Assembly (NCBI GenBank): GCA_026214975.1
Contig: JAOBSW010000831.1
Location: 106,993 to 170,992, forward strand
DNA length: 64,000 bases
Direction of reading: 5' to 3'
DNA from: Gentiana macrophylla
Taxonomy: Eukaryota; Streptophyta; Magnoliopsida; Gentianales; Gentianaceae
The notes under the pieces are model-generated. The model made no database searches, was not told the origin of the DNA, and saw only the letters and a list, made by a program, of their open reading frames with translations. Made by a program: the position numbers and the translations under genes. Of the stretch, positions 19,593-30,660 are shown piece after piece; within the stretch, counting starts at the first letter, position 1; each line of letters starts with the position of its first letter.

Positions 19593-22500
19593 TTAGTTAA
19601 ACAATATCTGACTAGTGAAACAAACAGCAGGTTCATGGCTCTCTTCTTCATCATCTTCATCACCAACAGAATTTGTCTGAGGAAGTTGATTATTATTATT
19701 ATTATTAGGACAAAAACTGCTAGAAATAACACTTTCTCCAGCAAACTCAAAGCTGCTTGAATTGAAAGTAGTGTTGATGTTGTTAATATTGAGATTGTTG
19801 TTGTTTGAAGCAGAAGATGCATTTGAAAACGCGGGGTGTTGTTGTTGTTGCAAGATTGCGAGTTGTTGAAGTTGATCTTGTAGTATTTGTGATGAATTTG
19901 GATGTGCATTTGCTACTGCAAATCTGCTGTTTATGAGTTGTGTTTGGACCATCATTAGTTCTGCTTGAAGAGATGCAACCTATACAAGTAATATATATAA
20001 ACGGAAAAAAAAAATAGGTCAAAAAAGTAAGAAAAAGAAAGTTTCTTTTATTATTAATATAAGAAACTCATCTACATTTACAAATAATTTGCTAAGTACA
20101 AACACTATAAATAGGTTATTTTGAATGTATATTTTATGGTGATCCGACTACAAATATGACATGCTGTGTCAGAGCCGATAGGATTTTAGGAATGCATTGT
20201 GGACCCTGCATTTTAGGGTTCAATTTTTTTTGGTGTGTTATTTGTTTTTCAAATTTGTTTTCTCTATTGTTAGCTTTTAGTGTAGCTTGAGGTACTGTAA
20301 ATTTCGGGAAAGAAGTTGGGGCATTTTGGGTGCTTGTTTTCTTGTGTGCGGGGCTGCTCTGGCTGTTTTCTTGGTGTTTTTGCGATGATTTTAGTCGTGC
20401 AGAGGTGTGATTTACTCAAGGACGGAGCCAGTAATTTAAATTGGCACTACTACAAAAAAGCATAAAGATCACGGTTTTTAAGTGTGATATATTTACATTA
20501 GTCACGGCTTCCAAAGTGTGGCATATTGAGGTGTGACATAAAATCTTTAACTCAATCACGATTAAATTGTGATCTATTATAATAATTATCACACTTAAAA
20601 CCCGTGATCTATTATAGTTGGTATCACACTTAAAACCGTAATCTATTATAATTTCATCACATTTAAAAACGTGATATATTATAGTAGTTATCATAGTTAA
20701 AAACCGTGATCTATTATAGTTGTTATCACACTTAAAAACCGAGATCTATTACAATTAAAACACATTTAAAAACTGTGATCTATTTTAGTTGTTATCACAC
20801 TTAAAAACCGTGATCTATTATAATTTAAATCACACCAATAAAAGTGTTTTTTCTTCAAAAACAATATATAAGCACACATATTTTTGTCTTTGTTGGGACT
20901 CGAACCCGGATACTCCGGATTAACGAGCCACACTTATTACCACTAGACCGATGTTTTCTTTCTTCTAATTTTCGACCACACTAAACTAAAATCTCATTAT
21001 AAAATACCATATTATTTTAATTACAGTAAAAAACTGTGATTCATTGATTTTTTGTCTCATTTTTCCTAAAAACCGTGATAATAAAAATCGTGATATATTT
21101 TAGTTGTTATCACACTTAAAACCGAGATCTACTATAATTTCAACACATTTAAAAAGCGTGATCTTTTTAGTTGTTATCACACTTAAAAAGCGTGATCTAT
21201 TATAGTTTTTATCACACTTAAAAACCGAGATCTATTATAATTTCAACACATTTAAAAACTGTGATCTATTTTAGTAGTTGTTATCACTCTTAAAAACCGA
21301 GATATATTATAATTTCAATCACACCTAAAAAAGTGTGATCATTCTTTTTTTTCGAAAACGAAATATACGCACACATATCTTTTGTTGCCACTGGGACTCG
21401 AACCCGGATACTCTGGATTAAGGAACCACACTAATTACCACTGGGCTGATGCCCACTATATTATCATTTTCAACCACACTAATCTAAGATATGATTATAA
21501 AATATCATATTTTTTAATCACAATTAAAAACCGTGATTGATTGATGTTCTTGTCTCAGTTTTCTTAAAAACCGTGATAATAAAAACTATGATCTATTTTA
21601 GTTGTTATCACACTTAAAAACCGAGATCTATTATAATTCAACACATTTAAAAGCGTGATTTATTTTAGTTGTTATCACACTTAAAAATCGTGATCTATTA
21701 TAGTTGTTATCACACTTAAAAACCGAGATCGATATAATTTCAACACATTTAAAAGCGTGATCTATTTTAGTAGTTGTTATCACACTTAAAAGCGAGATCT
21801 ATTATTATTTCAATCACACCTAAAAAGTGTGATCATTCTTTTTTTCACACCTAATAAGCGTGATAAAAAATTTAAGTGTGATATATATACATTTTACTTG
21901 TCTCGGTTCTTTTAAAAGTGTGATCCTTATCTTTAGATAAGCGTGATCTATATCTCTTTTTCTTATTAGTGGAAATAATTTGTCTCACTTTTTCTATAAT
22001 TGTGACAAAAATATCATGAATTCGATCACGCTTTAAAATGAGAGTAATTGATATAATTTATCTCGCTTTCTCAATAACCGTGATAAAAATATCATACCAA
22101 TTTAGTCACTTGATTAAAAGTGTGATAGTTTGGTATAATTTATCTCGCTTTTTTTCAATAAGCGTGATAAAAATATCATATCAATTCTGTCACTGTTTTA
22201 GATGTGAGATTGATATATATAATTTATCTCGCTTTTTTAGAAACCGTGACAAAAATATCTTATCAATTCAGTCACAGTTTAATAATGAGATTAATTGATA
22301 TAATTTATCTCGGTTTTTCAATAACTGTGACAGAAAAATCATATCAATTAAGTCACACTTTAAAAATGAGATTGATTAATATAACTTATCTCAGTTTTTC
22401 AATAAGCGTGATAGAAAGCTGTAAGTGTGATATATATATTTTCGTTGTCTCAGTTTTATTGAAACTGTGATTGTTTTCATATCTTAAGTGTGACCTATGT

Positions 22501-24341
22501 CCAATTTTGTAGTAGTGTGGGGTGGATTAATGGACTATATCGAGTTCGTCAGGTGGGTTGAATTAAGAATATTTTATGGATCCGACTAGCTAGACAGCTA
22601 CACATATTTTTAGTATAATAATTTTTGTCCGGATGAGCTTAGCCCCATAGATTTCTACAAACCTCCGTCCTTGGATTTACTCCACCTCATGGCTTTTTGG
22701 TTTGATAGTGGTTTGGTAAGGTCGTTTGGTGATGGTGAATTGGTGTTGTTTATGGTTCTGAACTTAGATGTTTTTGTACTTCCTATCTTCTAGTTTCTTG
22801 TTAGAGCGTTTAATAAATCAAAATATACTGATATTAAATGAGTAATGACTAATGATATAGACATAATGGTTGTTGCGACAACGAACCATACACAATGATG
22901 ATCTCATTGTTGATCATGTTAGATGTACATTATGATCAATACAGACTCATTATGATCAACGGTACAGATCATCGTTGTGCCACAACCGTTATACCTCTAT
23001 CATTACTCATATTAAATACAGAAGATTTATAAATGGAGGGACTTGAACTCAGGAGGTCTCTCTTTTTTCGTTTTTTTTCCTCTCCCTTTTCCTTGGACCA
23101 CCAAGTGAACACTACTTGTCTCCAAAACCATTTTGGGTAAGGCCGTAAGGGCATACCGCATACGCACCATGCCCGATGTACCCGTTATCCTTCATCTACT
23201 GGTTCATTAAATCATTTTTTACAAAATTGATCCTGTTAATTAAATCGAACCTATAACCAACATGCTCTTCCGGCAGTGTTGATCCACAATCGACACGTAC
23301 TGGTTAAAGATTCGACTTTCACAGATCAATTCTGCTATGATGAACAAGTTGTGGGGTATCACAATTAAGTCATAATGGTGCAAATAAAAGTCCCTATAGG
23401 TCATTTCAAAGTAGTTTGTGAGATTTTTACCTATGCTTTATCAAAACATTGCCCAGACATTACGAGAAATTGCTTATTTTGACATATGGTCACGAACTAA
23501 TTATAAAGTGTCAAAAACGAATTAATTTTCTTAATACATAAACAGTAAATATTTCTTATATATTTTCATTACAGATTTATAAATTTTCGATGAAAATAGC
23601 ACTAACATTATTCAATGATCTTTTTATTTATTTATAGGATTTATTCAATGATCTTATTGACGAATGATTATATATGTAGTAAAATTTATGAATTGTGTTA
23701 ATCTTTTTATAAGGAATTAACTAATCAAAATGTATTGTGTCAATTATCACGACGTAATGTATGAAAATTACTTCTTAGGCTATTACTTTATTCATTTAAT
23801 AATCCTCTATTATGGAGTTTTGATGAAATACAGCAATAGTATGAATTAAGTGACAACGTCGTTTACAACCTTAATTAAACAAAATTATTATAAAATATAG
23901 CTTAAAAAAATAGAAAATAAGATTATATAATTAATCTTAAATAAAATTTTCAACCTGTTGCTGCAAAGCAAGGACGGTGGAAACACACCCATAAACCGGA
24001 TCGGAGAGCCTAGCCTGAGCCTCATAAGATATAGTAACCACCGCGTCTTGCCGCCGGTTGGCCGGAATGTGCGACAGCAATTTCGAAACATTGCTAGCTC
24101 CGAACACCTTATGTACGGCAGCAAATCTAGCAGCACCTTGATCAGAACCAAAATAAGGAGCAAATATACATCCATTAATGCATTTCCTCCTCAAGAACTT
24201 ACATGCACCACATGGTGATGGTGCATTTTGGGATGCAGTATGATGAGGGTGGTGATCGGAAACCGCGCGTTTTTTCGAACGGTGGGTTCCGCACAGTCCA
24301 CCTTCTCCGGCGACATGATCACCACCTTGAGAATCATTCAT
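19593..24341 (-). CDS. LBD: LOB-domain (LBD/ASL) transcription factor, class I, LBD20/LBD30-like
   Basis: Exon 1 is 24341-23955 and exon 2 is 19979-19593, with a 3,975-bp GT-AG intron in phase 0, giving 257 residues. The LOB domain has the zinc-binding C-x2-C-x6-C-x3-C block at Cys44, 47, 54 and 58, the GAS block around [10 protein letters not shown] (80-89), DPVYGC (114-119), and a leucine-zipper-like L126-x6-L133-x3-L137-x6-L144. The intron splits the zipper after Gln129, a usual LBD position. The C-terminal half is rich in Gln and Asn with an acidic run (DEDDEEE). LBD proteins are nuclear, plant-specific DNA-binding regulators. The LBD18/20/30 group acts in vascular, lateral root or jasmonate-linked programmes, but the role here is not shown. 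No frameshift or stop is seen. The intron carries a CACTA transposon. Confidence 0.93.
20893..20953 (-). other. tRNA-like module 1 inside the CACTA element
   Basis: On the minus strand CTAGTGGTAATAAGTGTGG resembles a pol III A box and GGTTCGAGTCC, about 30 bp further on, is a perfect B box. The acceptor and anticodon stems do not close well, so it is not a functional tRNA gene. Confidence 0.5.
21390..21454 (-). other. tRNA-like module 2 inside the CACTA element
   Basis: It is a diverged copy of the module at 20893-20953 with the same GGTTCGAGTCC B box and an A-box-like CCAGTGGTAATTAGTGTGG. The two copies are separated by one block of the subterminal repeat array, so the unit was duplicated with the array. 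Confidence 0.5.
22838..23010. mobile_element. Small MITE-like palindrome in the LBD intron
   Basis: The ends ATGAGTAATGA and TCATTACTCAT are inverted, and the arms stay complementary with mismatches through the GGTTGT...ACAACG blocks. ATTAA flanks both sides (22833-22837 and 23011-23015). The 173-bp length fits a MITE. I cannot assign a superfamily with certainty. Confidence 0.6.
23016..23954. other. LBD intron remainder, with a probable old MITE
   Basis: The stretch around 23150-23400 contains GACTTTCACAGATCAATTCTGC, which resembles the interior of the MITE at 25845-26104 (GACTTTCACACGATCGATTCTAC), so it is probably a decayed relative. The rest is AT-rich and uninformative. Confidence 0.4.
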
Positions 24342-24684
24342 GGAGGAAAAAAAAAAAAGTTGTTTCTTGTTTTAGTTGGTGGGGTTGGGGAGGGGAGGGG
24401 AGGTGTTCAAGAATAATACGGAGGGGGTGTTGAGTTTGGTGCTTATATGAAAAATTGGTGAGCACGTAACCCTCGTGAAAGGTTTGCGGGGTGAGTTTGA
24501 AAACACTTTTATTTTATTTTTATTTTTTTCCAAAATATTATTTAGGAAATCCTATCGTTGCAACAAAATTATCACGAAAAATTGCAAGAAGAAACATTTT
24601 TATGTGGTTGAATATGAACTTTTGATTGATATCGGTTTAACCGTGATTAATGATTGAAAGTATATTGTGTCGCTATCAGTTGTG
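24342..24684 (-). promoter_or_regulatory. Probable promoter and leader of the LBD gene
   Basis: On the minus strand CATATAAGC (about 24445-24453) is a TATA candidate roughly 105 bp before the ATG, followed by a CT-rich leader (CCTCCCCTCCCCTCCCC) of the type common in plant 5' UTRs. No other elements are clear. Confidence 0.35.
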
Positions 24685-24700
24685 ACCATTTTATTATGAT

Positions 24701-24856
24701 TTTTTCGAACAATAAGAAATTTTATTTTTAAAAATCTAGCAAAACGCTACATAACAAAAGGTTCAGATTACAAAACAATATATACAAGCCGTAAAAAATG
24801 CCAATTCACCAAACCAAAAAACAATCAAGACAAACTCAACAACTCCAAGCCAATTC
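24701..24856 (-). mobile_element. 5'-truncated LINE 3' tail, copy 1
   Basis: A 156-bp insert begins with a T-run on the plus strand, that is, a poly(A) end on the minus strand, and is flanked by a 16-bp target duplication ACCATTTTATTATGAT / ACCATTTTATTGTGAT (24685-24700 and 24857-24872, one mismatch). It matches the insert at 27725-28010 over most of its length. Long target duplications plus a poly(A) end mark target-primed retroposition. Confidence 0.8.
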
Positions 24857-24872
24857 ACCATTTTATTGTGAT

Positions 24873-25844
24873 AGTAAAACTATTTTCTTTATGTATGTCT
24901 AATTATAGAGGGATATAAAAGTGCAAGGATTTTGGGGTGGAATTAGGATACATTATATTATGTTATTACGAATATTTTGGGAGAGTGGTTTAAAATGACA
25001 AAAAATAGGGAAGAAATAGGAATCAGGACAGTAGAAATATAAATTTGGCGATAATGACAAATTCATTGTTCATAACCCCAAATTCAATGTTTGCTGCAGT
25101 GAAACTGACCTCAATGTTTCACTATTCCACAATTTATGTGTTTTTTACAAAAGTGAATTCGAAAATAACGTTGAAAAAATATCAAATGAGATGTGTAAAT
25201 AAAGATGACGAAAAAAAAAGGAAGAATGTGATGAAAGAATTATTTTCTTTCAACAATCAGATCAAAAGATATATTCGTTTTTATGGTTGAATACGAAAAA
25301 ATTTAAATCGCGATGGCGTATTCTTTTTGCCCAAAAAAATATTTCACTGTCCTTTTTGTATATTTCTATGTTCAAATTGTCATTTTTAACAATAAACTTT
25401 ATTTTTAAATCATTAATAATCTTAAGAAGTTGAAGTAGATATTATCGAGAACTTTCTCTTTGTAATGAATAATAATCGGGTACTTATCGTTGTATTCAAC
25501 GAGTGGTACAATAACGATCATATCATCATTAATCATCATAATTAACGGCGAATGTGAACACTGTATCATTCATTGTGCTCGTATCGTTACTCATTTGTAA
25601 ATTGTTTGTTTGTAAATATTGTGTAATAATTAAAGTGTGAAAGAGAGAGACGTTTAGATGAGGGAGGGAGGGAGGGGAAGAGATGCATTTTGGTGTGAGG
25701 AGCACGTGCAAAGAGAGTGTGCAGTGCTGTTTCTTGCTCATTGCTTTTCTGGATTTAGTTTTTTTTAGGGTATTCCCATTGTATTGTCACTAAAGCTTGT
25801 CTCATGAGTCATTGCACAAGTTATACTTTTTCTTCTCAGAATTT
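24873..25844. other. AT-rich intergenic sequence upstream of the LBD gene
   Basis: Only weak open frames occur here (for example 25045-25290 plus and 25741-25529 minus), without recognisable protein. A GGGAGGGAGGGAGGGG run and a CACGTG sit near 25660-25710 and could be promoter parts of something unseen. Confidence 0.4.
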
Positions 25845-26104
25845 ATAAAGGGGTGTCTTTATTCGTAAATCCACACATGTTGGTTCATCGGATCATTTTC
25901 ATATAATCGATATTGTGATGATGAACGAATGTATCAAGCAACATTCGACTTCTCGCACCTTCGAAATAGAATTGATAATTGAGAAAGTCGAATGTTGCTT
26001 ATAAATTTGACTTTCACACGATCGATTCTACTTTGATCCACATATAGTATGACACAATGAATGGTAGATCAAGCAGTTGATGTACAAATAAAGGCCTCCT
26101 TTAT
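25845..26104. mobile_element. MITE-like element with ATAAAGG ends
   Basis: The ends ATAAAGGGGTGTCTTTATT and AATAAAGGCCTCCTTTAT are imperfect inverted repeats, and the interior also folds (CGAATGTTGCTT pairs with AAGCAACATTCG). Length is about 260 bp. The target duplication is unclear. Confidence 0.5.
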
Positions 26105-27465
26105 AAATAAAAGTGTAACGGCCTGCATGTAAAATATAGTAAAATGGAGTTAAATTGCTCTAGACGTGCCCAACTCGTTTATAGAGAGATCAAGTAATTC
26201 AATCGTAACAGTGATAACATGGTGTGATTGTGTAGGCGTAGAGTTTACCGTGGGAAGTTTGGGTGAGATGTAGGTCTTTGTTAGGTGAGTTTGTTTCTTT
26301 TGTTTCAGCGTCTCGCTGCATTAATAAAATAAAATTGCCGTTCAAAAAAAAAAAAAAAAAAAAAAAAAACAGATGTCGAATATGGTTCACATCATGACAT
26401 ACATTGCTCAAGTATCTTTGGAAAATGGGAGATAATATGCTAGTCTATCCGGTGACGACCTGAGGTTAGACGGATACGTTGATTCTCATTTCTAATCAGA
26501 TAAGGATGATTGAAAGTCGATTTCCAGATCAGTATTTGCCCTTGTTGGTGGTGCCATGGTTTGAAGAAGCATCAAGAAGACAAGTATATATCGCAGACTC
26601 AACCATGTCAACTGAGTATATATATAGCGGCTTTTGAAACTTCAGGTATGCCCTATAAAGTTCCTGACCGATTCGGAAGTTGTTCCAGGCATTGATATAC
26701 CTCACCTATTTAGATTACAATTGACCGGTTCATTTTCCGATGATATTGGACACCTAAAATGCACGGTTACTCGGAAAATAACATGGAACAACAGACTTTT
26801 ACACTACAAACTATACGGTATCAAATTAACCCATTTAACTCATTATTTATTTATAAAATATTACAATTAAGCTCCTATTCAGGGTAAATTAATAATTAAA
26901 TATATCATTATTAAATTTGATAACAAAAAACGTTTTTTCCATCTAATCAATCTTATCAAGATTCGGTTTCAACACGTATATTATGAGCTAAACCGAGGAC
27001 CACACTCAGGTAACTAGAAGCTCCAATATATTGCGTAACCAACCAAATCCTTTGGTTGAACCACCTGCCTTACTAATCCTGGTGTTATATCACCATAAAC
27101 ACGATATTGCACTCTTTCCGGAAATATAACGTCGTACTCTACTATGCATATAGATACCGAGCGTCCATTGATATAACAATTATCTTTGTATTACCCTTCA
27201 TAGACGATTCATATTTAAAACAATACATGGTCCGTGCGACCAATTACGAATATGATGTATCCCGTGTAAATATTTTAGTAAGGGTAGATTTGTGATTATA
27301 CGTAGAGGGTGAAGCTCTAGTCGTAACTATATAATGTACTACTCTGATCGATGAATGATAAGCAAGAATTATTTTCCCCACAAATTTCTCATTGTATCCG
27401 AGCCAAGCCAGGAGGTCCGAGATAGAAAGAGAATCTGCTAAGAAATTCGAACACACTTCTGCTCC
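26105..27465. other. Intergenic sequence with a LINE-like poly(A) tail
   Basis: At about 26290-26368 sequence of the form CTGCATTAATAAAATAAAATTG is followed by a long A-run, which looks like another retroposon 3' end on the plus strand. The remainder is AT-rich without convincing coding sequence. Confidence 0.4.
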
Positions 27466-28080
27466 CCAATCGGCTAATATTGCTAGATCCGTTGGAGCAG
27501 AAATAGCCGAAAAAAATTACTCAAGTCTTTTACCGTGTTGTACCGGTATTCCAAGCTGTTGCTGAGGAGCTGCTAAAGAATTCTAATTTATCTCATGTTG
27601 TGCTTCCCGCAAAAGCTATTGTGAATACTGCTGGCTAATTTTAATGGCGACAAATGTTGCAGCACGTGGGTTAGAGATTGATGATGTCCAATTGATTATC
27701 GAGTATGAGCCTCCACGTGAAGTTTTTTTCTGAACAACAAGAAATTTTATTTATAAAAATCTAGCAAGACGCTAGATAACAAAAGGTTAAGATTACAAAT
27801 AATATATCCAGACCGTAGAAAATGCCAATTCATCAAACTAAAAAACAAACAAGACAAACTCAACAACTCCAAGCCGAACAATCAACGATTCAATACCCAA
27901 CTAGTCATTATTGTTGCTCAAAGAAAGATGATTGTTTGTCCAAGTCGTCCAATCGTTGTTGATACTGTTTTTTCTTGTAGTTATCCATGCGAAGCTTCTT
28001 CCTTGAATCTGCCTCCACGTGAAGTTGAAGCACATATTCATCGATCTGGACGACAAAGGTGTTGAATCAAGATAACTTGT
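27466..28080 (+). pseudogene. DEAD-box RNA helicase (RH7-like) pseudogene, permuted and interrupted
   Basis: Three fragments are readable. 27466-27640 reads PQSANIARSVGAEIAEK and, after a frameshift, VPVFQAVAEELLKNSNLSHV, which belongs downstream of the helicase core in RH7/RH3-type proteins. 27642-27724 reads MATNVAARGLEIDDVQLIIE and EPPREV, helicase motif V. After an insert, 28021-28065 reads EVEAHIHRSG, motif VI. Since motif V follows the C-terminal part, the order is permuted, which points to rearrangement rather than simple decay. Confidence 0.75.
27725..28010 (-). mobile_element. 5'-truncated LINE 3' tail, copy 2, inside the helicase pseudogene
   Basis: A 286-bp insert has a T-run at its left end (poly(A) on the minus strand) and a perfect 16-bp target duplication GCCTCCACGTGAAGTT at 27709-27724 and 28011-28026. 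It shares GCAAGACGCTA, AACAAAAGGTT and CTCAACAACTCCAAGCC with the copy at 24701. It reaches further 5' than copy 1. Confidence 0.88.
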
Positions 28081-28262
28081 TGACAACAGCTCCGGTGGTG
28101 ACTTTGGCGGCAACCCTGGATTGAATAAGGTGACGATAGCAATTATGGCAGTAACCGATGGTGGAGTTGGACAGGAAAGCGGAGCAGGCTCCGGCCCCTC
28201 CCACCCCACGGTGGAGGTGGCTCGGCTCTGCCCACCACTCCGGCCCACACAAAATTTTTTGA

Positions 28263-29064
28263 GCAATCCGGCCTAGGTAACATTACACCAGCCCAATGGC
28301 AGGCCATTTTGGACCTTTTGAGCCTTCCAAAAGGTCAGGATTGCGTGACCAATGGTTCGATGTCCCATTGAGTTGCTCGATGGGAGTTTACACCGCCACT
28401 CATGGAGGAATTGTTATGTTATCGGAAAATTTACACTTGAAAAATGTGTGATATGTTCCACACTTGAATTGCAACTTGATCTCGGTTACCTAATTTAGGG
28501 ATGATAATAATTGTATTCTGCATCTTACGGAAAAATTATGCGTTATACAGGACCAGGTGAAGAGGACGTTGATTGACCGGGTCAGCGTGTGGATGGACTT
28601 TTTATGTTCTTGACCGTTCATCGAGTTGGGTTTTGGCCATTGATGGCGGAAATCTGCAGATTTGTTACCCACGTTTGGGTCATCCTTCATAAAAGGTCCT
28701 TAAGAAAATCCCAATTATTATTTTATCTAAACATTTTAATAAAGATGGTTGTGACGTTTGTTTTGGGATAAGCAGTCACGTGAACAATTCTCTCTTAGTG
28801 AAAGTCATGCTACTCATATTTTTGAATTTATTAATTGCGATTTGTGGAGTCCTTATAGTGTTCCTTCCACTAGTGGGATTGCTTATTTTTTTTTGACTCT
28901 TGTTGATGATTATTTGAGATCAGTTTGGGTATAACTACTTTAGAATAAAGTGGAAGTTGAAACTGCATTTTTATACTTTGTGGCCTTGATTTCTCGTCAA
29001 TTTGATGTGACTATTAAAAGAGTTCATAGTGACAGTGGAACCGAGTTTAGGCATTTGCTTCACG
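28263..29064 (+). pseudogene. Copia gag-pol relic on the plus strand
   Basis: The fragment starts in the gag-protease linker (LGNITPAQWQAILDLLSLPKG), becomes unreadable through protease, and recovers in the integrase core (CDLWSPYSVPSTSGIAYFFL, TLVDDYLRSVWVY, ISRQFDVTIKRVHSDSGTEF). It stops at 29064 where an unrelated repeat begins. Stops and frameshifts occur throughout. Confidence 0.75.
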
Positions 29065-30060
29065 ATGGCCAAAATAGTAACGACCAACCTTAACCGGCAG
29101 AGCACCGGTCGCAAGTACAACGAGAGGTGAGCAAGGTCGTATCTCACGAGGAATCAATCGAGTACCAAAGTCATTTTTCAACTTAGTTTAGGTTAATCAA
29201 ATGTGTTCAAGTTTTGAATATGCTAAAATGATATTTAAGCTAGAGATAAAGAGAGAAAGAGGCATAGCCAAATCACGATCCAATTGAATACTTTCGCCCA
29301 TTTAATCGATTATTCGGGAATGAGCATCACCAACCAACCATCCTAATGCTTATATCGACTCGTTAATGGGTGCAAAATCCTAACATAGTACTAGACGCCA
29401 TGCAACAACCTAGTACCCTTTGCCCGGTTCAACAATCCGCCTTTAAGGATTTAATTGACCGGAACAAGATAAACGCTCTAGAGCCGCTCGATTACTCAAC
29501 CGAAAGAACCTCGTTCCCTAATCAATCTAAACAACTCGGTTGATTATAAGAAACGATCTTAAACCCCTTTTTCCCACACCTCTTTGCAACATACATTTAT
29601 AAAGTGGTGTGTGACTTCATGAACTAGGTATACAAAGCTAATTCAAGCATTAAGAAAAGTTTTAAGACATGAATTCATCGATATAACAACTATTAAACAC
29701 TACCCACTCCCAATTAATCAACTAGAGGGAGATTTCTTCAAATTTCACATAGTTTGGCTATGAAGTAATTAGCTACTCATCACAAAGAATGAAATAACAA
29801 TCAAAGAGAAGATTAAAGCCATAAAAGTGAAACAGAACTAGAAATAATTACCAAAAAATCGTAGTACAAGTCGGATTACATCAAACTCCTACACCACCCA
29901 TGTCAATTGATGATGAAGTAGACCCAAAATGATACAATCGAAGAGTAGAGAAGAAATTTGAGCTAAGAAACTAAGTTAATTTAAGTCTAATCTAATGAAA
30001 ATAAGAGTAAGAAAGAGTTTAGAGGAGCTAAAAGGGGAGGGGTCAAACGCTGGTTTTCAG
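29065..30060. repeat. Unclassified repeat R2, copy A
   Basis: The left end GATGGCCAAAATAGTAACG sits directly on the copia relic. The first 800 bp or so align with 32045 onward, sharing TTAACCGGCA, CGTATCTCACGAGGAATCAATC and the CACTCC/TACATTTATAAA block. The style is that of LTR sequence from a Ty3-like element, but no TG...CA ends or target duplication are seen. It has no ORF. Confidence 0.6.
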
Positions 30061-30099
30061 TAGGAAGTGCAGTGGTCCTTACTACCAAGGTTTAAAAAA

Positions 30100-30360
30100 A
30101 AAAGAATATTATTTTCTCTCTCCTACTCAATATTTCAAATTAACGGCTATATCTTTTAATTTTGAACCCTAATCGACGTAATTCTCTCATCATAATTAAT
30201 ATTTTCCGTCTTCTTTATTTTGATATCTCATTTAATATTTTTCCAATGTAATTTTTAAAAATCAAAATTTTCTTCATAGATTCATGGCGATTCACTAATA
30301 GTGAAGTGAAGATGCTGCAACAATGAAACATAAGATGCAGTATCAAAAGATAATGAATTT
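30100..30360. repeat. Unclassified repeat R3, copy A
   Basis: About 260 bp match 40735-41000 (shared GATATCT and TTTTGATATCTCATTT/TTTTGATATCTTATTT blocks, then repeated AAGATGCAGT words). It abuts the copia gag relic. It is noncoding. Confidence 0.6.
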
Positions 30361-30660
30361 TAAGATGCAGTGAGTACACTGAGGGTTCTTATTGTCATTG
30401 TTGTAATTTTTCCTAAAATTTGCATTAGCATTCTGACTTTGATTCTGATCGAGCCATTAAAGCGTTCGATCTTGTCTGCATTTCCCATATGATTGGTTCC
30501 GAGAACATTTGTAGAAGTTGCACCAGACCCATTAGCAGTATAAAGTTGTTGTCTTTCTTGCTTGATTGCCATAGAAAACACATTATTGACAGTAGGAAAC
30601 TGGGAAATCATCAAGACTTGAGACTTCATGGTAGAAAAATTATCATTCAATTAAGCCCTT
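30360..30660 (-). pseudogene. Copia gag fragment
   Basis: The 96-codon frame reads MNDNFSTMKSQVLMISQFPT, NNVFSMAIKQERQQLYTA and ends shortly before the zinc knuckle after a frameshift. This is the C-terminal half of a copia capsid. It is isolated from any pol on the same strand. Confidence 0.75.

Larger units (their letters stand above)
20445..22517. mobile_element. Complete non-autonomous CACTA (EnSpm) transposon in the LBD intron
   Basis: The ends are CACTACTACAAAA (20445) and TTTTGTAGTAGTG (22517), a 13-bp perfect terminal inverted repeat, flanked by TGG on both sides (20442-20444 and 22518-22520), the 3-bp duplication diagnostic of CACTA. The 2,073-bp interior has no transposase. It is packed with variants of ATCACACTTAAAAACCGTGA in alternating orientation, as in CACTA subterminal regions that bind transposase. 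It also holds two tRNA-like modules. It is removed with the intron if splicing is normal. Confidence 0.92.
20414..22674. mobile_element. Older element with CAAGGACGGAG ends, split by the CACTA insertion
   Basis: CTCAAGGACGGAGCCAG at 20414 and CCTCCGTCCTTGG near 22662-22674 are inverted to each other and border a short sequence into which the CACTA element inserted. A similar short element, with a GGACGCAGGAT start and a GATTCGCCACTGC end, occurs at 31449-31612. The family is unclassified. Confidence 0.45.

Noticed and set aside
20893..21454. Possible functional tRNA genes
   Set aside because: Internal promoter boxes are present, but acceptor and anticodon stems do not pair well and no convincing anticodon loop is seen.
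20445..22517. CRISPR-like or satellite array
   Set aside because: The repeats vary in sequence and orientation and are bounded by CACTA ends, so they are subterminal transposon repeats.
25045..25290. 81-codon frame upstream of the LBD gene
   Set aside because: AT-driven composition, no homology that I recognise, no promoter or partner exon.
27901..28266. 121-codon minus-strand frame with proline-rich sequence
   Set aside because: It spans the LINE insert and the helicase relic on the opposite strand, so it is a by-product of their junction.
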